NCBI RefSeq assembly: GCF_030503435.1 | Contig: NZ_JAUKPO010000021.1 | Location: forward strand, 1-64,000 | Length of the DNA: 64,000 bases | Origin: Rhodocytophaga aerolata | GTDB lineage: Bacteria; Bacteroidota; Bacteroidia; Cytophagales; 172606-1 | Reading direction: 5' to 3' | Shown: positions 44,138 to 54,100 of the stretch, one piece after another | Position numbering within the stretch: position 1 is the stretch's first letter | Layout of the letters: every line of letters starts with the position of its first letter | Made by a program: the position numbers and the translations under genes | Notes under the pieces: generated by a model | Told to the model about the DNA's origin: nothing | The model's input: the letters and a program-made list of their open reading frames with translations, nothing else | The model's database searches: none

Positions 44138-44836
44138 TTAAGCAAGCCATTTCATGTTGTCAAAATTAATTTCACGAATCAGCATATACTCCGGCTGGCT
44201 CAGGATAAAGCCTACTACCCTGGCTACATCTTCGACTTGTAAAAACTTTTCCCTGGGTACTTTGCGGTCTCCCCAGTAATCGCTGTCTACCGGGCCTGGG
44301 TTAATGTCTGTTACTTTAATGCCTTCTTTGAGCACCTGATCGGCCAAGCCGCTGCTCAGGCCGCGGGCTCCGAACTTAGAGGCACAGTAAAGCGGTGCAT
44401 TGGGGTTGGTGCGCTGACCAGCCATAGAAACGACTGTAATAATATGCCCCTGCTTTTTGGGTTTCATTATTTTCAAAGCTTCCCGGTTACAGAGAAATAC
44501 ACCCCGCATATTGGTATTTACCATTCTATCATACGTTTCCAGATCCGTTTCGGCCAGGTTAGGGCTGGGGATGCCAATACCAGCATTGTTAATGAGCACA
44601 TCCACTGTTCCAAATGCCTCTATGCAATGGCTGAAAGCCTGCATTACATCTTTTTCCTGGCTTACATCACCCTGGAAAGAGTGCAGATTTGAATTATCTA
44701 ATTCGTTATTCAATTTTTTGCTGCGGCTCATTTCAAAAACCTTAGCCCCCTTTTCCAGAAGATGAATACTAATGGCCCGTCCAATGCCTCCTGCCCCACC
44801 AGTAATAAAGCATACTTTATCTTTTACATTTTCCAT
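44138..44836 (-). CDS. SDR-family oxidoreductase
   Basis: A 232-aa classical short-chain dehydrogenase: ITGGAGGIGRAISIHLLEKG for the cofactor, NNAGIGIP, catalytic Ser in VVSMAGQRT and YCASKFGARG (Tyr-Lys). It is distinct from KduD in the tail (ITDINPGPVDSD-like). An acidic/basic pattern after strand 2 (MSRSKK) hints at NADPH use. Position in the susC operon between the symporter and RraA-family genes suggests reduction of a uronate-derived keto sugar, the DEH reductase role, but this is not proven. Confidence 0.85.
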   Translation of the reverse strand: MENVKDKVCFITGGAGGIGRAISIHLLEKGAKVFEMSRSKKLNNELDNSNLHSFQGDVSQEKDVMQAFSHCIEAFGTVDVLINNAGIGIPSPNLAETDLETYDRMVNTNMRGVFLCNREALKIMKPKKQGHIITVVSMAGQRTNPNAPLYCASKFGARGLSSGLADQVLKEGIKVTDINPGPVDSDYWGDRKVPREKFLQVEDVARVVGFILSQPEYMLIREINFDNMKWLA

Positions 44837-44889
44837 GATATCTCTGTTATATGTTTTGTTTTATGTAAATGGCTAATAGTTTTATTGAT

Positions 44890-46605
44890 TTACTCCTGGT
44901 GTATAATGGCTTTTTTCTCTGATGCTGTGACCTGAATGGCTTCTCTCTTGTTTGCTCCATTTTTACTACTCAGCCACAAAATGCCAGCTGTAATAAGGCA
45001 AAGGATACCTGAAGCCATAGACAATTGACCGCTGATGTCACTTACTGATGGTATACTCATGAGTATAAATAACACGCCGGTACTACCCAGGGCTACGGCA
45101 AACAAATAGGCGATAGAGGTAAGAAAAGCAGATTGTGCCGCCGGTTTGTCCTTTTCGGGTACGGGCGTTGCCAGCCTTTGAAAAAATATCCGCACTCTTT
45201 CCAGGTATGCTGCATCCCGGTTTTTAATTAAACCAGACAAAAGGAACACGGCCAGGCATAAGCCAATCTCAATTAATGTGGCTGCTTCCCAGGAAATCTC
45301 TGGCTTCTGGTTAAGTATCAAACCTGCTACAATACCTGCAACTACTGTCAGCAAGGCACCCCAGGGTTGTGGACGTCGCAAGAGTATACCAAAAATCAAC
45401 GGGATCACCATAGGAATGGCAAACAATCCGGTAAACAGTTTATTGGCTTCAAACGCACCACCGAACCTGCCTACAAACAAAGCTCCCAGAGTAACTAAGC
45501 TTCCTACCACCAGGGTAGACGAACGGGCAACCAGCATCAAGTTCCTGGGACTTGCTGATGGGTGAATCAGGCGTTTGTAAATATCTCCGGTAAGTACACC
45601 GGCTACTACATTGTATTCGGCACTTACCGTAGACATGGTAGCTGCAAACATGGCGGCAATCATCAAACCCATTATACCTTGCGGAAGCAGTTCCAGGCAC
45701 ATACTCACATAAGCCATTTCCTTATCTGCCAGGTTCGGTAGCAGGACTTTTGCAGCAATAGCCGGTAAGAGAAAGAAAACCGGAAACACCATAAATAAAG
45801 CAGCAGATACTAAACCCACTTTTTTTCCAGCGGCCTCATCCCGCACACTGTAAAACCGCTGAATAAATGCCCAGTTGCCGCTGAACTTAATGAGAACCAT
45901 TATATAGTAGGCGATCAGAAACAAGGGAGCACCTTTTGGCCCGTTTGTCCAACTAAAGTGTGCCGGAATTTGTTGCGCTAAAACTTCCAGTCCACCCACG
46001 GCCCGCAAGGAAAGCGGCACGAGAATTAAAGTCGTAAAAATCAGGATAACAAACTGTACGGCATCCGTTACCACAACTGCCCACAATCCACCCATCACTG
46101 TGTATACGACCACCACCATTCCAGATAACAGAATGGAGGTTTCCAGACTTAACGGCGTAGCTGCAGCTACAAACAATCCAATGGCATACAGGCGCACCAT
46201 ATTGTCCAGAATTTTAAATGCCACGCCACCCCAGGAAAAAATCTGCCTGACAGGTGCATTGAAACGGGTTTCCAGAAATTCTACTGGTGTAATAATGCCT
46301 GCCCTGCGCCAGCGTTTGGCGAGTATAAAGGCGGCAAATAAAGCCGGCGGTACAGAACTCCAGAGGATAGTTAGAGCTACCAGGCCATGTTCGTAGGCAA
46401 TGCCTGCATAGGCTACAAAGATAAAGGTGCTGAACATGGTCATGAAGTTGCTGATGGCACCGGCAAGCCATGGCACCTGGCTATCTCCTTTAAAGTAGTC
46501 GCCTATATTCTTCACATACCTTCCCAGAAAAATCCCGATACCTGCCATCATGGCCATATAAATGACAATGGCTGTATAGTCTAATGTTTGGAGTGTTCGC
46601 ATCAA
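44890..46605 (-). CDS. Sodium:solute symporter (SSS family)
   Basis: A 571-aa inner-membrane transporter with about 13-14 helices. It opens with LDYTAIVIYMAMMAGIGIFL, followed by the family pattern GDYFKGDSQVPWLAGAISNFMT (discontinuous helix 1) and FSGNWAFIQRFYSVRDEAAGKK. Two adjacent ATGs (46605 and 46602) can start it. It probably imports the mono- or oligosaccharide produced in the periplasm, driven by sodium. Its presence in a SusCD operon with a lyase lacking a signal peptide suggests that small oligomers are carried in. Gene spacing: 15 nt after the GH gene and 53 nt before the SDR. Confidence 0.93.
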   Translation of the reverse strand: MMRTLQTLDYTAIVIYMAMMAGIGIFLGRYVKNIGDYFKGDSQVPWLAGAISNFMTMFSTFIFVAYAGIAYEHGLVALTILWSSVPPALFAAFILAKRWRRAGIITPVEFLETRFNAPVRQIFSWGGVAFKILDNMVRLYAIGLFVAAATPLSLETSILLSGMVVVVYTVMGGLWAVVVTDAVQFVILIFTTLILVPLSLRAVGGLEVLAQQIPAHFSWTNGPKGAPLFLIAYYIMVLIKFSGNWAFIQRFYSVRDEAAGKKVGLVSAALFMVFPVFFLLPAIAAKVLLPNLADKEMAYVSMCLELLPQGIMGLMIAAMFAATMSTVSAEYNVVAGVLTGDIYKRLIHPSASPRNLMLVARSSTLVVGSLVTLGALFVGRFGGAFEANKLFTGLFAIPMVIPLIFGILLRRPQPWGALLTVVAGIVAGLILNQKPEISWEAATLIEIGLCLAVFLLSGLIKNRDAAYLERVRIFFQRLATPVPEKDKPAAQSAFLTSIAYLFAVALGSTGVLFILMSIPSVSDISGQLSMASGILCLITAGILWLSSKNGANKREAIQVTASEKKAIIHQE

Positions 46606-46620
46606 TGAAAAGAATTAAAA

Positions 46621-48105
46621 CTATTTGGACATCCGTAAGGCAGAAGATTCGGCAATCAGTACTGGGTAGTCGGGTACTGGTATCTGGGTAAACGTATGCG
46701 TAGTACCTGACTTTTTCCATTGTTTGGCTGGAATCTGATAAACCACACCTGTTATTAAATCTACAAAAACTGGCTGTTTAAATGAGCCTTTTACGGTTAT
46801 ATCTGTAAGCGTAGGCTCATAGGTATCCGCAGGTTTGGCTTCTTTATTCCAAACTGTTACAAGCGTGCCTTTTGTTGGCTGGTGAGCATACTGAAAAGCT
46901 GAAATGTTTTCTCCCTTTACCTGTACTTCCTGTGTGGAAGATAGCTGTATCTGACTATCAAAAAGCGAGAAAACATGCTGCGCTGCCTTATACGCCATTT
47001 TAGGCCTTTCAATGGTTTTATCCGGATTGGTCTTTAACAAACCCTTGGTATTCACGCCTACCATATGGTCGCCGGCGGCATAATGCATATCAGAGATGGT
47101 AAACAGATTGGTAGCAATACCCCGTCCATGATCGCCCAACATCCGGCGCAAGTCCCATTTAGCTTGTGTCAGTTCCGTCCAGTCGTGGTCGCGCATGGCT
47201 CCGATAGTCACTTCTTTAGGAGTGGAAGGTGCCCCGTTTTCACCCTGCATAAACACCACATTTGGGTTATATTGCCATACCATCTGGCGCAGTTTTTCAA
47301 TGATTGGGTAAGAGTTATCGGGATTGGGGCTGTAGCCATGATAAGTAAGGATGTCTACCAGATTGAGTTTGTTCTGTTCTTTCAGCATGATAAATAGAGG
47401 TTCTACAAATTCCAGGCGATTAGGGCTGGCCAAACCGAAAGCCATCAGCTTGGCATCTGGCTGAATACTGCGGATAAGTTCTGCCGTGCGGATGTAAAAA
47501 TCCGCATAGCTTTCGCCGGTAATTTTATCTTTGGCAAGGTCTGGCTCGTTCCAAATTTCCCAGTCTTTCACCTGGTTTTTATAACGGGTTACCATTGCCC
47601 GTACCCAGTTATCCCAGGCTTCAAAAGCTTGTGGCGCAGTGGGCAATGCACCAGCCAGTTTAGCCTCTCCACCTCCTTCATAAATGGGGTTGCCATATGA
47701 TAATTCGATCCAGGGAGAAACGCCTTGGGCAACAGCATCCTGTACAATGGCATCCAGCCAGGCAAAGTCATACTGTCCTTTTACTTTTTCGCATTTAGCC
47801 CAGCCACCTTGTAAACGGATACGTTTGGCACCCAAAGGTCCCAGGTACTTTTTGTAGGAATGGTAATCTGTATAATCGCGGTCCAGGGTTTCGCCTCCGA
47901 TAGACCAGCTGCTGGCACTTATTTCTTTGGCGGTACGCGTTTGCAGCTTTCCCACTTCAGGAAAAGAAACATTGAGGCCAGTTTCTATAGCCAATGGTTT
48001 CTGTGCAGACACCTGTTGAATTTGTGCAGCTACTGGTGTAACCCAGATCAGACAACCTACGGCTACTGCTGTAATTACTTTCTGAATGACTCCGAATTTC
48101 TTCAT
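46621..48105 (-). CDS. Secreted clan-A-like glycoside hydrolase, second copy
   Basis: A 494-aa exported enzyme with a signal peptide (VITAVAVGCLIWVTPVAAQ). The acid/base Glu is in WEIWNEPDLAK and the likely nucleophile Glu in FMQGENGAPST; LDRDYTDYHSYKKYLGPLGA and LTYHGYSPNPDN match the paralogue at 36508 in position and wording. The C-terminal small beta domain is also shared (VFVDLITGVVYQIP). Both enzymes probably act on the same glycan but on different linkages or chain positions. It is co-transcribed with the lyase-like protein upstream and the symporter downstream. Confidence 0.82.
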   Translation of the reverse strand: MKKFGVIQKVITAVAVGCLIWVTPVAAQIQQVSAQKPLAIETGLNVSFPEVGKLQTRTAKEISASSWSIGGETLDRDYTDYHSYKKYLGPLGAKRIRLQGGWAKCEKVKGQYDFAWLDAIVQDAVAQGVSPWIELSYGNPIYEGGGEAKLAGALPTAPQAFEAWDNWVRAMVTRYKNQVKDWEIWNEPDLAKDKITGESYADFYIRTAELIRSIQPDAKLMAFGLASPNRLEFVEPLFIMLKEQNKLNLVDILTYHGYSPNPDNSYPIIEKLRQMVWQYNPNVVFMQGENGAPSTPKEVTIGAMRDHDWTELTQAKWDLRRMLGDHGRGIATNLFTISDMHYAAGDHMVGVNTKGLLKTNPDKTIERPKMAYKAAQHVFSLFDSQIQLSSTQEVQVKGENISAFQYAHQPTKGTLVTVWNKEAKPADTYEPTLTDITVKGSFKQPVFVDLITGVVYQIPAKQWKKSGTTHTFTQIPVPDYPVLIAESSALRMSK

Positions 48106-48222
48106 GCGTACAAAAGTTTAAGTATCAAGTTTTGGTGTTGTAACCTTTTCTCGGCTACTTGTATTTTCTCTGATTTCAGCTCTCCTGACATAGGATTTGC
48201 TTGGGCAAAAGACTTATAAATT

Positions 48223-49632
48223 TTATTCCCTTTTTAGCTTAGTCTCGCTTTCTGCCCGCTTGTTTTTTCCCGAAAACTCAGCTACCATATCTTTCAAATT
48301 GGCAATGAACACGTTACGGGTATTTCCTTCAAATCCGTTAAAAATCACATACTGGCCAGTGCGGTCCCAGGCCGGATGCGGATCAATGCGGAACTCTCCT
48401 TGTACATCGGAAACAAAAATGTTCTGTATCACCTCTTCCTGACCGGTACTTGTATGGAGCAACCGGATGGGCGATAACCCTTTCCCAGGAGAAACTGGCT
48501 CTTCCGGATAGGCATCAGTGATCACCAGCGGAAGGCCTGCCGGATGAAAAGAAGGATGCCCGGAACCTGGAGCAAAAGCTACTTTGAGGTCTGTGCCATC
48601 GTATTTTGCGGTGATGAATTCTAGGCCGGGTTTGCCATCTACATTCAGGTTCATAGAAACATGTTCACCATCTGGCATCCAGTTAATATGATGCCCGCCT
48701 TTGGCCCATCGTTCTGGTGTAATAGCCGTTCTCAACTCTGTTCCATCAGCCCGCATTGTAATGACTGCTCTTCGCCTCGCACCACCCCCAACAGGCGACC
48801 ATTGTATAGTAGTTAAAAGCCGGGTGCCTTGTGGGTTCCATTTCACCTGAAAGCAATAATATTCATGTGCCTGTGGATTAGGTATGGTGATGGCAGGTAC
48901 TGTTTTCTCATAAATCTGCTTAATGCTAACCAACCGACTGGTTTTTCCGGTAGCAATACTGGTAATATCAATTCCATCTGTTTCTACCGGGCCGATGTTG
49001 CGGGGAGTTAATGTATCCGGTAACACTACGCCATAGCCTACCTGTGCATATCTCGAAGAAATCAGGTTGTAAGAGGCAAGGTATTTACCATCGTTAGAGA
49101 CCATAAACACGGTTCCGCTTAAGCGTTTCGATTTTCCGGTGAGGGGGTTTAGCTGCACAGCAAACGCTTTCCAGGTAGTAGTGTCTACATCATTAAAATA
49201 AAGTTCTTTGTCTGAAGCTCCCCATTGCACATTGGCTCCCATCTGCATTTCCCAACCACGTGATTGAGCTACCACCCGTTCTTTACCTGTTTCTAAATCC
49301 ACCAACACCACTTCCCCGGCATCTCCAGGCTTTGGTGACTGGTTTTCATAAGGAAAACGGAACAGTGCCAGATACCGGCCAGACGGACTCATAGGGGAGG
49401 TATCAAAGAAGCGGTGAATGATTCTTCCGGAACTTATTTTTTTCACACGTCTAACCACGGATGAATCACTTAACAAAAGCCTAGATTTTTTTACACCTAA
49501 CAACCTATTCTGCTGTGAACTATACCCTTGAAAACTCATTTGAGATTGTCTCTTGCTTTTCATAAGTCCCACACCAGTTCCTCCAGAGGAAGCAGAAAAA
49601 GTAAACAGGATAAGTACTATCAGATACTTCAT
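48223..49632 (-). CDS. TolB/PL22-like beta-propeller protein, secreted
   Basis: A 469-aa protein with a probable signal peptide (KYLIVLILFTFSASSGG) and repeated propeller blades (SPSGRYLALFRFPYEN, VSNDGKYLASYN, WNPQGTRLLTTIQWS, WMPDGEHVSMNLN, WDRTGQYVIFNGF). Conserved histidines occur in GGHHINWMPDG, GSGHPSFHPAG and RIDPHPAWDR, a layout like the metal-binding histidines of oligogalacturonate lyases (PL22). A lyase role on unsaturated or uronate oligomers is likely but not certain; a plain TolB-like binding propeller is the alternative. It starts 10 nt after susD and precedes the GH gene by 117 nt. Confidence 0.75.
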   Translation of the reverse strand: MKYLIVLILFTFSASSGGTGVGLMKSKRQSQMSFQGYSSQQNRLLGVKKSRLLLSDSSVVRRVKKISSGRIIHRFFDTSPMSPSGRYLALFRFPYENQSPKPGDAGEVVLVDLETGKERVVAQSRGWEMQMGANVQWGASDKELYFNDVDTTTWKAFAVQLNPLTGKSKRLSGTVFMVSNDGKYLASYNLISSRYAQVGYGVVLPDTLTPRNIGPVETDGIDITSIATGKTSRLVSIKQIYEKTVPAITIPNPQAHEYYCFQVKWNPQGTRLLTTIQWSPVGGGARRRAVITMRADGTELRTAITPERWAKGGHHINWMPDGEHVSMNLNVDGKPGLEFITAKYDGTDLKVAFAPGSGHPSFHPAGLPLVITDAYPEEPVSPGKGLSPIRLLHTSTGQEEVIQNIFVSDVQGEFRIDPHPAWDRTGQYVIFNGFEGNTRNVFIANLKDMVAEFSGKNKRAESETKLKRE

Positions 49633-49642
49633 GAGTTAACTG

Positions 49643-51097
49643 TTAATATCCTGGATTCTGTGTGAGCTGACTGTTAAGATCGGTTTCCCGTTGAGGGATT
49701 GGATACAAGTAGTGAAATTCCTGTACCGGATATCCTTTGTTTTTCATTACCTCTACATAACGCCCGGTGCGTAACAGATCAAACCAGCGGTGGCCTTCAA
49801 AAGCCAACTCTACCCGGCGTTCCTGCTCTACAGCCAGTGAAAAATCAGCCTGGCTTAAGCCTGTTTTTTCAGGAAGACCTGCCCTGGCCCGCACCTGGTT
49901 GAGAAAAGGTTCGGCGGCGGAAGTTTGCCCCTGATTATTTAACGCTTCTGCATACATTAATAGCACATCGGCATAACGCAAGAGTGGAAAGTCTGTGTCT
50001 GCATCCCCGGCTTGTGGGCCTTCCTGCTTATATTTTACTACATGGCGGACATTAACCGTAGATCCATTCGCGGCTTTGTAAGCGGTTTGCATAGATGCCT
50101 CTTTGCGTAAATCACCTGGTTCATAGGCATTTTCCATATCTGCTGTGGGCTGCATAAAACCTCCGCCTGAACCTGTAGTTCCGAATAAGGTATTCTGGAC
50201 ACCCCAAGGCGTTAAATCTGACCAGAGGGCACTTCCCTGGCCTACAAGTCCTGTTTTATACTGCACAGCCAGGATGACATCTTTATTATTTGTATAAGAG
50301 GTGGCAGGACTGAAGGTAGCGGCATACGGGGTAGACAAATTAAACTGGCCAGAAGTAATGACTTCATTCAGCTTTTGTGCTGCCAGGTCTAACTGGTTTC
50401 TGGTCAGGTACACTTTTCCAAGCAAAGCTTTGGCAGCCCATTTAGACGTACGTCCGGCTTCAACAGCTGGGATGGTAGCAGGCAAGTTATTTTCGGCTAT
50501 AGTTAGGTCATTAATGATCAGGTCGTATATGACGGAGGCATCCGTTCTGGTTATATCATTTGCCCCATAGGGGTTATCTATTCCTTTATCAATCAGCTGC
50601 ACATCACCAAATAAGCGGACTAGATTGAAATAATTATAAGCCCGCAGAAATCTGGCTTCTCCTTCATAACGTGCTTTTAAAGCCTCATCAAACGCAGCAG
50701 CCGGGAGTTTATCCAGAATCGTATTTACCCGGCCAATGCCGATGTAATGCCCAGTCCAGGCACTAGTTGTCACCGTATTTGATAAGGAGATGTTGAATTC
50801 ATCAAGTTCAAACTGTGATAGATTTGAAACAGCTTTGGTAGCTCCATGTGTGCTGTTATCTGAAACTACTTCTGTTAGCCATAACATACTGGCGTTGGTT
50901 CCGCCATTCCCATAGAGGCCAGGATGTTTGAAATTGGCATAGGCCCCAATAATAGCATTATTAAAATCAGCCCCTGTTTTGTAAAAATTTTCAGCGCTTC
51001 TGGCAGTTTGGGGCACTTCATTAAGAAAATCTTCACAACTGCTGAAAAAAGCCACAAAAAAAATGGCGAGTATGTATTTTGAAATGAATGTTTTCAT
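49643..51097 (-). CDS. SusD/RagB-like glycan-binding lipoprotein
   Basis: A 484-aa surface lipoprotein: lipobox FSSC near residue 21, then EDFLNEVPQTARSAENFYKT. SusD core motifs: ARFLRAYNYFNLVRLFGDVQ, KWAAKALLGKVYLTRNQLDL, PLLRYADVLLMYAEALNNQG, VEQERRVELAFEGHRWFDLL, ending LTQNPGY. It partners with the SusC encoded 20 nt upstream. Only distantly similar to the SusD at 30677, so the two loci probably bind different glycans. Confidence 0.95.
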   Translation of the reverse strand: MKTFISKYILAIFFVAFFSSCEDFLNEVPQTARSAENFYKTGADFNNAIIGAYANFKHPGLYGNGGTNASMLWLTEVVSDNSTHGATKAVSNLSQFELDEFNISLSNTVTTSAWTGHYIGIGRVNTILDKLPAAAFDEALKARYEGEARFLRAYNYFNLVRLFGDVQLIDKGIDNPYGANDITRTDASVIYDLIINDLTIAENNLPATIPAVEAGRTSKWAAKALLGKVYLTRNQLDLAAQKLNEVITSGQFNLSTPYAATFSPATSYTNNKDVILAVQYKTGLVGQGSALWSDLTPWGVQNTLFGTTGSGGGFMQPTADMENAYEPGDLRKEASMQTAYKAANGSTVNVRHVVKYKQEGPQAGDADTDFPLLRYADVLLMYAEALNNQGQTSAAEPFLNQVRARAGLPEKTGLSQADFSLAVEQERRVELAFEGHRWFDLLRTGRYVEVMKNKGYPVQEFHYLYPIPQRETDLNSQLTQNPGY

Positions 51098-51117
51098 GTG
51101 CTTCTTAATTAATGACT

Positions 51118-54100
51118 CTAAAAGCTAAGATTTAAACCCAATGTAAAAGAACGGTTAAGCGGATACGTACCGAAGTCTACACCAAAGGCCGTCTGATTGC
51201 TTTCTGCAATACCTACCTCCGGATCATAGCCAATATACTTAGTGAAGGTGTACAGGTTATTTGCCGCTACATACACCCTGGCATTCTGAACTTTGATGTT
51301 TTTCAGCCATGCAGCAGGCAAAGTATAGGCAAGAGTAATATTCCGGATCCGCCAGTAAGAAGCATCAAAAATATAGAGCGAACTATAAGATGTGTTGCCA
51401 TTTAAACCACCCCGGATGGCCCTTCCCCACAACCGGCCATACTGACTGGAACCTGGCTCTTCCGGCGAACGCCAGCGTGCTTCATCAATAAAACTCAGGT
51501 TATTCTGTACGCCTGAATTATTAATGGCAAACATAGCATTGTACACATCTTGCCCATACATGCCATTGGTAGTGATGTCGAGGGTAAAGCCTTTGTAAGA
51601 GAACGAATTGTTAAAGCCAAAAAAGAAGTCAGGATTCGGATTGCCGATTACTTCACGGTCGTTGTCATCTATTTTTCCATCCTCGTTCACATCTTTCCAG
51701 CGGATATCTCCGGCTTTGGCATTGGGTTGACCACCAATCTCGGCTGCTTCCTGGTCTGAGTTGAAAATACCGATGGCACGTCTGCCGTAAAATACACCAA
51801 TCGGATAGCCTACCTGGGTTACGTTGGAATTGGCCCTAGGAGCAGTACTGCCAAAAATCCTGGCGGTTTCTTCATTCATCGCCAGCACCTTATTTTTGTT
51901 AAAGGTGATATTGAAGCTGGTGCTCCATTGAAATTCGCCTACTAAATTCCGGGTATTGATCCCTAATTCGATCCCCTTATTCTGCACCTCTCCCACATTC
52001 ACAAACGCATTGGTAAACCCGGTGGCAGAAGGTGTCTGGATATTAAACAGCATGTCTTTATTGCGCTTATCGTAATAATCACTGGTAATATTTACCCGCC
52101 CGTTCCACACCGACAAGTCAATGCCAATATCCAGCTGACTTTGCGACTCCCAGCTTAAGTCGTTATTAGATAAAGAAGAAGCAGCTAAACCTGGAACGAC
52201 TGCATCGCCAATGACATAGTTGTTACTTCCCAGCAGACTGATGGCCCGGTAATTACCAATGGCATTGTTTCCGGTAACTCCATAACTGGCCCGCAGCTTG
52301 AGGTCGTTCACAAAGGTTATGTTGCTCATGAAGTTCTCATTGGAAATACGCCAGCCGATAGAAGCGGAGGGGAAAGTACCCCAGCGGTTGTTTTTACCGA
52401 AGCGTGAGGAGCCATCACTGCGGACGGTAGCGGTGAGCAAGTATTTATCTTTATAGGAATAATTGGCCCGTGCCAGTAAAGAAACCAAGTTATTTACTTC
52501 AATATTTTGGTTTCCACCATTGACTATCCCTCCGTTAATGTTGGTAATAAGGTCATCCGGGAAATTTCCGGCAGTAACCGTAACACTATTATTATAGGCT
52601 CTCTGGGCAGTGAATCCACCTAAGATATTGATCAGGTGATCGCCACCCAGGTTCTTTTTATAGGACAGTGTTGTTTCACTGAGCCAGTTGGTATTCTCTG
52701 TGTTAGAAGCCCTGGCTGTGGCCGGACCAGTAGGCGCCGATGAAGAAAGGGTTGAAGGATTCCACAAATTGGATTTGTAATAATTTAAATCTACGCCAAA
52801 GGATGAGCGCAATTTTAAGCCTTCCAGTAAGGTATATTCCAGGTAGGCATTACTTAGGATTCTGAATTGAGAGGATGGATTTTGTAATTCATTGGCAATC
52901 TTAACAGGGTTTTGAATAGCTGCATTTCCATCAACCGGCGGAATAGTGTTGCCGTAACTGCCGTCTTCGTTATATACAGGCACAGACGGGTCCATACCAG
53001 TGGCTGAAGCAATAATACCCAGTGCCCCATAGTGTCCCGAAGCAGGTACTTCCCGGAGTTGCGTATAGCTGGGAAGTAAGCTTACGCCAAAGGCTAAGTT
53101 TTTGGAAAGCTGCCCATCCAGATTGGCCCGGAAATTATACCGCTTTAACCCAGAATTAATGATTATCCCTTCTTGACTAAAATATCCCCCTGAAACGGCA
53201 TACCGGATTGACTCTGTACCTCCGGTAGCCGACAACTGATAATTATTAATAGGTGCCCTGCGGAAAATAGCATCCTGCCAGTCAGTAGTTGGCAGTGTAG
53301 AAGGATCTCTGTATTTATCGGATATATCAAAATTAACTCCAGGCCTTACCGTATTATTGTCATTGATATTTCCATTAGGAAAATTATCCAGATAACCGGC
53401 ATTACGGGCATCTACCACCATCCCGGCAAACTCCTGCGCATTCATCAGATCCAGTTTTTTACCCACCTCCTGAAAGCCCATATAACTGTCGAATTCAATC
53501 CTGGGTGCACCTGATTTTCCGCGTTTGGTAGTGATAATAATAACTCCGTTAGAACCGCGTGATCCATAAATAGCCGTAGCAGAAGCATCCTTGAGCACAT
53601 CTACTGATTCAATATCATTGGGATTAATCGTATTCAAAGGATTGCCGATACCTGCGTTACTCACCGGATACCCATCAATGACAAATAAGGGTTGTACCCC
53701 ACCGGTTATAGAGGAAACTCCCCGTATGAGTACATTTACATTTCCGCCCGGTGCACCTGAAGTAGTAGAGATCTGTACACCGGCAATCTGTCCCTGCAAG
53801 GCCTGATCTACACTGGAAACCTGTATTTTCTGTATATCTTTTGCATTTACTGAACTGATGGCCCCAGTTAAATCTTTTTTCTGCTGTTCCCCATACCCTA
53901 CTACTACTACCTCCCCTAACGTTTGTAAATCTGGCACAAGCTTTACATTGATCTCGGCCTGATTATTTACTGACATTTCCTCTGTTGTATAGCCGATATA
54001 AGAAAATACAACCACCGAACCATTATTATTCAATCTTAATGAATAACTACCATCTGTTCCGGTAACCGTACCGTTAGACGTACCTTTCTCCAGCACATTC

